Part shown: positions 21,875 through 30,448 of the stretch, piece by piece | Layout of the letters: each line of letters begins with the position of its first letter | Position numbering within the stretch: the stretch's first letter is position 1 | Assembly (NCBI GenBank): GCA_947599995.1 | Contig: CANQFW010000003.1 | Coordinates: 1-34,687, forward strand | Direction of reading: 5' to 3' | DNA from: an uncultured Clostridia bacterium | Lineage (GTDB): Bacteria; Bacillota; Clostridia; TANB77; CAG-508 | DNA length: 34,687 nucleotides | Translations under genes and position numbers: made by a program | The notes under the pieces: generated by a model | Seen by the model: the letters and a program-made list of their open reading frames with translations, nothing else | Told to the model about the DNA's origin: nothing | Databases searched by the model: none

Positions 21875-23276
21875 CTACATCTTATTAATAATTTCTCTAA
21901 ACTTATCTCCCCTATCATACATATTCTTAAACATATCAAAACTTGCACTAGCAGGAGAAAATAAAACCACATCATTTTCTCTTGAATATCTTTTAGCTAA
22001 AATAATAGCTTGAGTTAAGCTATCCGCTTGATATATATCTATATTTCTTTTTTGTTTTTCTGCCTCTTCTTTTACAGCATTAAAAATTTTTTCCGATGTT
22101 TTTCCCATTAAAACTAAAACTTTTACTTTGTCTAGTATAGGCTTAGCAATTGGGGTATAGTCTAAATTTTTATCCGATCCTCCTGCAATTAACACAACTT
22201 TTTGATGAAATGCATTTAAGCCTGAAATAGTCCTTGATGGTGTAGAGCTTGCAGAATCGTTATACCACTTTACTCCATTAATTTCTTTTACAAATTCTAT
22301 TCTATGTGGTACACCTTTAAATTCGGTTATTGCTTTAACTGCCACGTCTATATCTACAAGTGTTCTTGTAGCTGCAATTGCTGCGCATATATTTTCAAAA
22401 TTGTGTATACCTTTTAGATTAATTTGTTTTGTATTTAATATATGTTTTCTTAGTTTATCATCACACTCTTTAATTATATCACCATCTACAATATATCCGG
22501 TTATCCAGTTTTTCTTTGCTACTAAAGAAAATGTTTTTTCCTTTTGCATATATAGAATAGTTTCTTGTTATTTCATTATCATAATTCAAAATTACAATTC
22601 CATCTTTACTTTGATATCTAAAAATATTTTTCTTTGACTCTATATATTCTTCTAAATCTTTATGAATATCCAAATGATTTGGTGTAACATTTGTTACAAC
22701 TGCTATATCCGGGCTTACCTCCATTCCCATTAGTTGAAAACTGCTAAGCTCTAGCACTACAATATCATCTGGTTTTATTTCATTAAGCTTTGTAAATAGA
22801 GGTGTTCCTATGTTTCCACCTGTGTAACATACATATCCTGCTTTTTTTAATATTTCAGAAATTAACGTTGTTGTTGTTGTTTTGCCGTCACTTCCAGTTA
22901 TACCTATCATTTTACAAGGGCACATTTTCATTAAAAGTTCTATCTCTGTTGTAACTAAAGCACCATTTTTTTCTTCTGCTTCAAGTTCAGGCTTTGTTGG
23001 AAGGCAACTTGGTGATCTTATTATTATATCAAAATTTATAAGTTTCGATAAATATTTTTTTCCAAATGAAAATTCCATGGAATATTCCGTTATCTTATCC
23101 ATTACTTCTTTAGGGATTTTTTCTATGTCTCTGCCATCAAAAACTGTAACTTTTGACTTTTTATCATAAAAGTAATCTAATAGAGGAATGTTGCTAACTC
23201 CAAGTCCAATAATTGCTATTCTTCTATTTTTTACATACGTATTAAATTGTTCTAGTTTTTCATTTACATATTCCAC
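21875..23276 (-). CDS. murD: UDP-N-acetylmuramoyl-L-alanine--D-glutamate ligase MurD; reading frame broken by +1 at a CGG codon (22497-22499)
   Basis: N-terminal ORF 22479..23276 (IAIIGLGVSN, IGITGSDGKTTTTTLI, TNVTPNHLDIHKDLEEYIESK) and C-terminal ORF 21875..22549 (GIHNFENICAAIAATR, NDSASSTPSRTISGL, LIAGGSDKNLDY, LFSPASASFDMFKNMYDRGDKF). Skipping the C at 22499 gives SSKEKLDN-G-YIVDGDIIKE. Confidence 0.93.
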
Positions 23277-23443
23277 TTTTATTCTCCCTTTCTTTGTTAT
23301 TTTATGTTTATTTAATTCAATTGATACACATTATAGCATATGTTTTTATATTCTTCAACAAACATTTTTTATTTAATATGTATATTTTTTTTTTTATAGT
23401 TAATAATATTTATATCCTTAGTTTAAGTGGAGGTGACAAGAGT

Positions 23444-23539
23444 ATGTCAGAAAAAAATAAGAATAAAAATAACAACAATAATAATAATAACAACAACAAT
23501 AACAACAATAATAATAATTCAGACAATAATAACAGATAA
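23444..23539 (+). CDS. Small poly-asparagine ORF (31 aa): MSEKNKNK(N)18SDNNNR
   Basis: Strong RBS AGTGGAGGTGACAAGAGTATG and an immediate downstream terminator; homopolymeric AAC/AAT codons. Confidence 0.55.
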   Translation: MSEKNKNKNNNNNNNNNNNNNNNNNSDNNNR

Positions 23540-23546
23540 CCAATTA

Positions 23547-23594
23547 AATAAGCTAAATTCTAAAGGTTCTTCTTTGAATTTAGCTTATTTTTTT
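23547..23594 (+). terminator. Rho-independent terminator after the poly-Asn ORF
   Basis: AATAAGCTAAATTC / GAATTTAGCTTATT, 14-bp perfect stem, followed by a T tract. Confidence 0.9.
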
Positions 23595-23609
23595 AATATA
23601 ATCTCCTTA

Positions 23610-24089
23610 TTATACGAAAAATATTGCATATATTAAAGTCGCTATTATAATATGAGTTTTTAAATCTTCTGATAGGAATATTCCTTCAAATAATTTCTCT
23701 GTATTTTCATCTTTTTTATCCACAATGCTAATCTCACAATGATCCACTGACTCTTTCTTAAAGAAAACTGCAAATTTTTTGGTTTCATTTTTATTTATTT
23801 CAGACAATTCTAGATACTTAGTTCCCAGTAACTCATTCTTTGAATTATATATATCCGCTTTTATGTATTTTCCATTAATGTCCTCTTCATCATTACTGAT
23901 TTTTCCTAAAATTCTACCATTAACTTTAGTTGCTTGTGCATATTCTACTTGAATTTCATCTGGAACATCACCTTCTACTTTTATATCTTTATATGTTGCA
24001 TTAAGTCCTATATATATTAAAAACTTAGAAAAAAAGTATAGTGCTACTAATAATATTACATATTTTAAAATTTTTTTTATCTGACTCAT
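23610..24089 (-). CDS. Hypothetical membrane-anchored protein with N- and C-terminal hydrophobic segments
   Basis: Open frame, N-terminal TM (YVILLVALYFFSKFLIYIGL) and C-terminal TM (HIIIATLIYAIFFV). Confidence 0.6.
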   Translation of the reverse strand: MSQIKKILKYVILLVALYFFSKFLIYIGLNATYKDIKVEGDVPDEIQVEYAQATKVNGRILGKISNDEEDINGKYIKADIYNSKNELLGTKYLELSEINKNETKKFAVFFKKESVDHCEISIVDKKDENTEKLFEGIFLSEDLKTHIIIATLIYAIFFV

Positions 24090-24162
24090 ATTATTTTTCC
24101 CTTCTCTATTTTATACTGTTATTATAGCAGAAAGTTTGTTAGTTTGCAATAGCTATTGGATA

Positions 24163-24939
24163 TTACTTGCCTATAAAAATCTGCACATATATCTTGCCAT
24201 ATTTACTTCCTGTAACAACTCCTACTCCAGTATAATTAAAAGAACTATTTAAAATATTTGCCTTGTGTCCAGAAGAGTTCATCCATGCCGTTACTGCTGC
24301 ACTATTACTAGAATTTCCTGCTATATTTTCCCCTGCAGTATTGTATGATATTTTAAAACTCTTTAACATATTAAATGGTGAACCATATATAGGTGATGTA
24401 TGTGAAAAATAATTATTGTCTACCATATCTTGTGCTTTAATTCTAGCTACTCTTTGAACCTCTTCATCAACTTTTAATGCGGAAAGTCCATTTTTTGTTC
24501 TTTGCGCATTTATTAAATCAAAAACTTCTTTTTCATCAGTATTCAATGAGGATGTATTTACTTGATTTGCATTATTTCCATCTGATGTAGATGTTCCTGA
24601 ACCTGCTGTACTTGGATAAATAGGTTTAATATATTTTTTACTTACCGCTCCAACATAATCACCTTCTACTTGCACAATATACCAGCTTCCTACTCCTGCA
24701 AAAACTCTAATGTATTCATTTTTTTCTACAGTTGCAATTATTTTGTAATTTGTTCCAGGGCCACTTCTCACATTAAGCTGACTTGCTGTTACTAAGCCTG
24801 TTGTAAAGTCGACATTATAATAATTTTGCATTCCAAAAGACTTTGATACTGTAAACACCGTAATTAGAAAAACTATTATCATACTTAGTTTTAGTGCTAT
24901 TTTCCTATTGGCTTTCCATAATTTCATAAAATTATTCAC
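24163..24939 (-). CDS. Secreted CAP/SCP-domain protein with an N-terminal SH3-like domain
   Basis: Signal/TM, ASQLNVRSGPGTNYKIIATVEKNEYIRV (SH3_3-like), then FDLINAQRTKNGL..., YFSHTSPIYGSPFNML, GENIAGN, WMNSSGHKANIL (CAP). Confidence 0.92.
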   Translation of the reverse strand: MNNFMKLWKANRKIALKLSMIIVFLITVFTVSKSFGMQNYYNVDFTTGLVTASQLNVRSGPGTNYKIIATVEKNEYIRVFAGVGSWYIVQVEGDYVGAVSKKYIKPIYPSTAGSGTSTSDGNNANQVNTSSLNTDEKEVFDLINAQRTKNGLSALKVDEEVQRVARIKAQDMVDNNYFSHTSPIYGSPFNMLKSFKISYNTAGENIAGNSSNSAAVTAWMNSSGHKANILNSSFNYTGVGVVTGSKYGKIYVQIFIGK

Positions 24940-25005
24940 AATCCTTTCTTTTTGAGGACATAGCTTAATTTATATCTTTTTATGCCTTCCTCTTTAATTA
25001 TTTTT

Positions 25006-25025
25006 CTATCAATATTTATTGATAG
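25006..25025 (+). terminator. Short hairpin CTATCAATATTTATTGATAG with downstream T-rich tract
   Basis: 8-bp stem followed by TTATTTTTATA on the + strand. Confidence 0.4.
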
Positions 25026-25099
25026 TTATTTTTATATTCTAGGAAAGTCATTATTAAAAATGATAAACTTTCCATAGAAGATAAATATGCGAAGTTTAA

Positions 25100-25148
25100 A
25101 TTTTGTAAGCACTTTAGACTGTTTACAAAATCTTAATTCCGTTTTTTT
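25100..25148 (+). terminator. Hairpin + T tract of the left repeat unit
   Basis: ATTTTGTAAGCA-CTTTAGAC-TGTTTACAAAAT then ..CCGTTTTTTT. Confidence 0.65.
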
Positions 25149-25197
25149 ATTTTTATAATTTTATTATAATTTTCTTGTCCAATATACCTATATAAGC

Positions 25198-25246
25198 AAA
25201 AAAAACGTACTAACAAATTCTACAAAGCATTGCTTTTAGAATTTGT
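25198..25246 (-). terminator. Hairpin + T tract of the right repeat unit
   Basis: Minus strand ACAAATTCTA..AAGC-AAT-GCTT..TAGAATTTGT then TAGTACGTTTTTTTT. Confidence 0.7.
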
Positions 25247-25310
25247 AACGTTCGCATATTTCTCCTCTACGCCCAAGTGTATCGTTTTTAATAATGACTT
25301 TCATAATGCT

Positions 25311-25350
25311 TTATATTATAGGAAGTTCAGAGAACTTTCCTATAATATAA
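25311..25350. repeat. Near-perfect palindrome TTATATTATAGGAAGTTCAGAGAACTTTCCTATAATATAA
   Basis: Seen directly; about 17-bp arms with one bulged base. Confidence 0.85.
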
Positions 25351-25381
25351 AAAAGTTACTGATTAGATTTAATCAGTAACT
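25348..25381 (-). terminator. Rho-independent terminator of the EndoQ-like gene
   Basis: Minus strand AGTTACTGATT-AAATCT-AATCAGTAACT followed by TTTTTTATATT. Confidence 0.8.
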
Positions 25382-25397
25382 CTGTCACATATAATTT

Positions 25398-26591
25398 TTA
25401 CGAAATTGTCACTCTTCCATATACACCTCCACCACCAGAGTGTACATGTACATCTCCATTTATTGCATTAACAATATTTTCAGCTACTTTTGCTCCCACA
25501 ACAGCTTCAATATCATCAGCTCCTACGTTATGCAAAATGTTCATTTCTGTTCCAAATGTGTCTATTAGTTTTTCGATAGTCTTCTTACCAACCCCTGGTA
25601 TAAATGAAAGCGGAATTTGATATATATATGGTGGTCTAAATTCTGGGCTTTTTGTATGTTCTTTATCTTTTATTAATTCTATTCTATCAAATACGCCAAA
25701 AGTTATATTATTTCCACCGCATTTTGGGCAGACAGTTGCAACTTCGTTTATTTCTATAGAATCGTTACAGTCTTCGCAAAAACTTCTATGGTATTTCCCA
25801 AGTTTTGGATCTAAACCGTAGTTTGCTAAAACTTTCCTTCCATCTTCTCTTTTTAATGCTTTTACAACCTCTTTATATGATATACCTCCTAATTGCAATT
25901 TGTTGTATTCTCTTGCAATTTTAGGAAGAGAATGTGCATCTGAGTTTGTTAGAAATGTTTTATCTTCTAATTCTGATATTGTATCTGCCAAAAATGTATC
26001 TGAACTTAGCCCTAACTCTACAGCAAATATTTTATTATATTTTTCCTTAAATATGTCTTTTAATCTGTCAGTACAGTTTCCATAGTAACTTTTATGAGGT
26101 GTAAAAATATGTGCTGGAATTAAAATTCCATTATTTTCCTCAACTATATCTATAAGTTCATATGCAGATAAATCTGATCTTTGCGTGCTAAGTGTTACAT
26201 TTTTTACATGCCTACTTAAAATATTTGAAAACGATTTTATGTCTTTTAGGAATGGAAAAAAGCATATATTGTGAGCACTTCCACATTTACCATTTCTCCC
26301 TTTTTCAGATGTTTCTACTTCGCTTCCAAGCAAAATACATACTTTATCTTTGTAAATTATTCCACCATCTTTTAATTCATACGCATCTCCTTGTTTTAAA
26401 AATGTTTCTATATCTTCTATTACATAAGGTGATGCACAATCTATAATTCCAACTACACTAACTCCTTTCCTCTGTGCACATTCTTTTGCTATGTTAGCAA
26501 AGTTCAGGCTTCTTGCGGCTGTGATTTTAATTGGCTTTCCTGTTTCACTTCTTCCTATATGAACATGCATATCTGCAAATACTTCGTACAT
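25398..26591 (-). CDS. PHP-domain protein of the TIGR00375 / endonuclease Q-like family
   Basis: FADMHVHIGRSETGKPIKITAARSL, GSEVETSEKG, IPAHIFTPHKSYYG, zinc-ribbon CEDCNDSIEI..CPKCGG, FIPGVGKKTIEKLIDTFGTEM (HhH). ATG 26591 with TTGGAGGAATAAA is preferred over 26621. Confidence 0.85.
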   Translation of the reverse strand: MYEVFADMHVHIGRSETGKPIKITAARSLNFANIAKECAQRKGVSVVGIIDCASPYVIEDIETFLKQGDAYELKDGGIIYKDKVCILLGSEVETSEKGRNGKCGSAHNICFFPFLKDIKSFSNILSRHVKNVTLSTQRSDLSAYELIDIVEENNGILIPAHIFTPHKSYYGNCTDRLKDIFKEKYNKIFAVELGLSSDTFLADTISELEDKTFLTNSDAHSLPKIAREYNKLQLGGISYKEVVKALKREDGRKVLANYGLDPKLGKYHRSFCEDCNDSIEINEVATVCPKCGGNNITFGVFDRIELIKDKEHTKSPEFRPPYIYQIPLSFIPGVGKKTIEKLIDTFGTEMNILHNVGADDIEAVVGAKVAENIVNAINGDVHVHSGGGGVYGRVTIS

Positions 26592-26592
26592 T

Positions 26593-27411
26593 TTATTCCT
26601 CCAATTTATATTTTGACTCATGATTCATTACTTTATTTGCAATTTCCTTGCTGAATAATGCTCTATTATTCTTTTTTTCTAATAATTCATATTCTGTTAC
26701 AGTATCATCTTCTTCATATAATTCTTTCGCATCTATTTTACCTTTTTTTATTAGAACATTGTCTATTTTCTTTGAATATTTATTAGATAATATTGCTATA
26801 TATGTTTTTACATTAGCTTCTTTGTTATGCAAATTTACTAACTTCTTTATTATAGGAACTTCTATTATTTCTTTTATATATACTTTTTCTACTTCTTCTA
26901 TAAATTGTATAAATAAATCCATATATCTATTATCTGTGTTTCTTAAATTTCTTTCTTTTAGAACTATAATCGCTTCTTCTGTTGTAAATGCTTCTCTTTC
27001 CACTCTATTTAATATTAACCCAACAAATTGGTCAACTACTTCCAAAATATCACTTTCACGCTCACGTTTTTTATTTCCGCTATACCTATTTATCTCTTCA
27101 CATATCTTGCAGAATCTTTTGTTAAATCCTAATGTTTGTAGGTAGTCTGCTCCATCTTTAGCAAATGTTTCTAGTTTTCCTATTTTTTGTGCATTATCTA
27201 TTTTTCTACAATTACATAAAAGCATTGCCGTTAATACTAAATTTCTGTCTATATCTATATTCATATATTCCATAAAAATTCTTGCAATTTCAGTTTTTAA
27301 TACTACTGATTTATCAAAAAATATTCCTGTCTTTTTTGATAAGTAATATGCTATAACCATTTTTTGTCCTATGTCTTTTTCATCTAATATATATTCTGCA
27401 AAATTATCCAT
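26593..27411 (-). CDS. Uncharacterised protein, possibly a degenerate HD-like domain
   Basis: Open frame abutting the EndoQ-like gene; segments VLTAMLLCNCRKIDN and SDILEVVDQFVGLILNR are weakly reminiscent of HD/HD-GYP helices. Confidence 0.55.
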   Translation of the reverse strand: MDNFAEYILDEKDIGQKMVIAYYLSKKTGIFFDKSVVLKTEIARIFMEYMNIDIDRNLVLTAMLLCNCRKIDNAQKIGKLETFAKDGADYLQTLGFNKRFCKICEEINRYSGNKKRERESDILEVVDQFVGLILNRVEREAFTTEEAIIVLKERNLRNTDNRYMDLFIQFIEEVEKVYIKEIIEVPIIKKLVNLHNKEANVKTYIAILSNKYSKKIDNVLIKKGKIDAKELYEEDDTVTEYELLEKKNNRALFSKEIANKVMNHESKYKLEE

Positions 27412-27615
27412 TTGTTCCTCCTAAGTATTTTATTCCTTTTTATTATATTTCATAATTCGTCAAATAGCAAGATATTTTTACAAAAAAATTATTATATTGT
27501 TACCTATTAATATTTTAATATGCAACTGTTTTAAAATAAAACTTAACTATTAGCTTCATTTGAATAATTATAAATAAAGTGTAAATAATAACCTAAGAAG
27601 GAGAATAATTTTAAT

Positions 27616-28323
27616 ATGAGTATACTTAAAATTATAATTTTATCAATTTCATCAATAGTAGAATTGTTTATTTTAACAAAAATAATGGGGAATAAAGAAA
27701 TGTCTCAGCTTAGTATGTTTGACTACATTGTAAGCATTACAATTGGCTCTATTGCAGCCGAAATGTCAACATCTCTGGAAGACGATTTTTGGCAACCCGT
27801 TGTTGCTATGTTAGTTTATGCTATAGTTTCTATACTAATTTCAATTTTATCATCAAAGAGCTTAAAATTACGTCGAGGCTTTTTGGGTACTACATTAATA
27901 CTGTATGATAATGGAACTTTATATAATAAAAACTTTAAAACTGCCAAATTGGATATAAACGAATTTTTAATGCTTTGCAGGATAAATGGATATTTTAATT
28001 TATCGGATATACAGACTGCTCTTTTAGAATCAAATGGTAAAATAAGTTTTTTGCCTAAAGCGGAGAAAAGACCAACAATAACCTCAGATTTCAATTTAAA
28101 TCCTTCTCAAGATCGTATTACAGTTAATGTAATACTTGATGGTAAACTTTTGCAAGATAATCTAGATTATACCGGAAACGATTATGTTTGGCTTCAAAAA
28201 GAGCTTGTAAAGCAGGGTTTTTCTGATGTTAAAGATATATTTTTAGCTACTTGCGATCAGAATAATTGTCTTTCGATTTATTCTAAAAATAATTTACAGA
28301 ATAAACATGATTTTTTTGATTAG
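27616..28323 (+). CDS. DUF421 / YetF-like membrane protein
   Basis: ELFILTKIMGNKEMSQLSMFDYIVSITIGSIAAEMS, then soluble domain with LMLCRINGYFNLSDIQTALLESNGKISFLPK; AAGGAGAA RBS. Confidence 0.88.
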   Translation: MSILKIIILSISSIVELFILTKIMGNKEMSQLSMFDYIVSITIGSIAAEMSTSLEDDFWQPVVAMLVYAIVSILISILSSKSLKLRRGFLGTTLILYDNGTLYNKNFKTAKLDINEFLMLCRINGYFNLSDIQTALLESNGKISFLPKAEKRPTITSDFNLNPSQDRITVNVILDGKLLQDNLDYTGNDYVWLQKELVKQGFSDVKDIFLATCDQNNCLSIYSKNNLQNKHDFFD

Positions 28324-28357
28324 TTTAATATTGCTTTGCATTTAATAGTAGAAAGCA

Positions 28358-28765
28358 TTATTCTATTTGGCTAATTTCTTCTATTGGTATTTCTCTTTTA
28401 TCTTCTAGTATGATCAAATGCCTATATTCATCTATTTTTTTTATGTTTCCTGTAACTGTCACATACTCTCCACCATCTTTTATTAAATCTGGCAAGAAAA
28501 ACGTAACTGTTACTTTAGGTTTTGAACCTATTTGTTTTCGTATTTCTTGAAATTTAATATCTAGGCATTTTTTAAATTCCTCATCAAGACTCTTTCTTTT
28601 AATTGTTTGCCTTGCTGTTTCCTTTATTTCTTCCTCATATCCATTCAATGCTGCAAATGGTGCAAATTGAGCCGCTCTTGCATATATTGACATTTGAGGA
28701 TGTTTCTTTGATACATGATGTGATATATTTATAATATCTTTGTATTTTTCATAATTATAATTCAT
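28358..28765 (-). CDS. YolD-like family protein
   Basis: HHVSKKHPQMSIYARAAQFAPFAALNGYEEEIKETARQT; immediately downstream of a Y-family polymerase, the usual arrangement. Confidence 0.85.
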   Translation of the reverse strand: MNYNYEKYKDIINISHHVSKKHPQMSIYARAAQFAPFAALNGYEEEIKETARQTIKRKSLDEEFKKCLDIKFQEIRKQIGSKPKVTVTFFLPDLIKDGGEYVTVTGNIKKIDEYRHLIILEDKREIPIEEISQIE

Positions 28766-28803
28766 AAATTCATAATATTTCCTTTCATTGTTATTTGTCA
28801 GTA

Positions 28804-30301
28804 TTATCCTCTATGTCCTCCTATTTGGCCATTTCTTTCAATAGTAGTTCCGTCCTTCTTCTAAATTCATTCCCTTTATAATTGAATTTTTACCATACTT
28901 TCTTTTTATACCTATCATTGCTTTTTGGATTTTTCTTTCAGCTATTTCTTTTTCTCTTTTTTTACTGGTTTCTTTATAGTCTGCAAACAGATCTATTTGT
29001 ACAAAGCGTTGCTCGTCAATTGCTACTTGTTCACTTACTGCATTATTTGCTGTTATATTAATTCTTCTTACTAAAAGTTTATCATTTACTATTTTTTTGA
29101 ATAAAGTCATTACCGCTTCCATAATTATTTTTGTAGATGACGTTCTATGATCTAAGTTTATTGTTCCATGAGCATGCTTTGGAACTCTTCTTCCATACCT
29201 ATCTATCGTAATTTCACCTTTATATAGTGATCTTATAGATGGATTTATTAAATTGTCTATATCATATCCTATAGTTAAAACCATCTGATTAGTAACCAGT
29301 TTTTTTTCAACTAATTCTAGAGTAAGTAATTCCGTCATTTCTTTTACAATAAGTTTAGTTTTTTCGTAATTATATGGACAATGCAAAACTTGTCCTGTAC
29401 TTATGCTATTTGTTTCGGGTTTATACGATTTTACATCTTTAATAGTAACTGGCTCCCACCCCCAGCTATGGTCAATAAGTAGCTCTGCATTTATGCCAAA
29501 CAATTTATACAATAATTCTTCATTTCTTATTGATGTTCTTGCAACGTCTCCCATTGTATATATACCGTTTTTTTCGAGCTTTTTTGCATATCCTTTTCCT
29601 ACTCTCCAAAAATCTGTGATTGGTCTATGATTCCATAAAAATTTTCTATAGCTCATTTCATCAAGGCCTGCAATTCTAACTCCATTTTTATCTGGTCTTA
29701 CATGTTTTGCTACAATATCCATTGCAACTTTTGCAAGATATAGATTTGTTCCAATTCCTGCAGTTGCTGTGATTCCTGTTGTTTGGTAAACATCTTGTAA
29801 TATTTTGGTTACTAGGTCTTTTGCTGACATTTTGTATGTTTTTAAATAGTGCGTTATATCGCAAAAGACTTCATCTATTGAATAAACATATATATCTTCT
29901 GATGCAAAGTATTTTAAATATATGTTATATATTTTTGTACTATATTTCATATAATATGTCATTCTTGGTGGAGCTATGATATAATCTAGTTCTAAATCTA
30001 GATTCTGCTTTAATTCTATATCGTTATATGATGAACCCTTAAAGCTATGTTGGTTATTTTTTTGTCTTCGTTGCAGATTTATTTCTTTTACTTTTTGAAC
30101 TACTTCAAATAACCTTGCTCTACCTGGTATTCCGTAAACTTTTAACGATGGACTTACTGCTAAGCATATTGTTTTTTCTGTTCTACTACTATCTGCAACG
30201 ACCAGATTAGTTGTGTTTGGGTCTAAATTTCTTTCTTTACATTCAACAGAGGCATAGAAACTTTTCAAATCAATTGCAACATAGACATTTTTATCATACA
30301 T
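28804..30301 (-). CDS. Y-family DNA polymerase (UmuC/DinB-like); conserved C-terminus requires a +1 shift at a CGG codon (28850-28852)
   Basis: YVAIDLKSFYASVECKERNLDP, YSIDEVFCDIT, TATAGIGTNLYLAKVAMD. ORF track stops at 28838 (..NLEEGRNYY*), but skipping the C at 28852 yields ..NLEEG-GTTIERNGQIGGHRG* ending at 28804, the conserved tail of this family. Confidence 0.9.
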
Positions 30302-30325
30302 ATTTTACCTCCTCTAACTTTTGTG

Positions 30326-30354
30326 ATTATATCACGTTTTTTTGCTTTTGTAAA
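30326..30354 (-). promoter_or_regulatory. Predicted sigma-A promoter of the Y-family polymerase
   Basis: Minus strand TTTACA - 17 nt - TATAAT, about 25 nt upstream of the ATG, with RBS GAGGAGG. Confidence 0.7.
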
Positions 30355-30366
30355 CAATTGTTTGCA
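30349..30366. promoter_or_regulatory. 18-bp near-palindrome TGTAAACAATTGTTTGCA, candidate operator
   Basis: Core AAACAATTGTTT is a perfect 12-bp palindrome overlapping the -35 of the polymerase promoter. Confidence 0.5.
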
Positions 30367-30448
30367 AAATAAAATTTTAATTTTTCTTCCGTAAATAAAA
30401 ATAATATGTTATAATTAAAAACAAATCATTTAAGAAAAGAGGGATATC

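Larger units (their letters stand above)
25042..25304. repeat. Pair of diverged inverted copies (about 50 bp each) of GAAAGTCATTATTAAAAAyGATAmACTT...TAGArGAkAAATATGCGAA
   Basis: Left copy 25042-25093 on +, right copy about 25251-25302 on -; each is followed in its own direction by a hairpin and T tract. Confidence 0.85.

Noticed and set aside
22401-22637. 78-aa + strand ORF across the murD frameshift site
   Set aside because: Antisense low-complexity ORF; does not explain the CGG position.
23456-23539. AAT/AAC tract as a microsatellite or CRISPR-like repeat
   Set aside because: No spacer/repeat periodicity; better explained as poly-Asn codons of a small ORF.
26648-27145. 165-aa + strand ORF opposite 26593-27411
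   Set aside because: Low-complexity Ser/Phe/Ile composition typical of antisense reading of an AT-rich gene.
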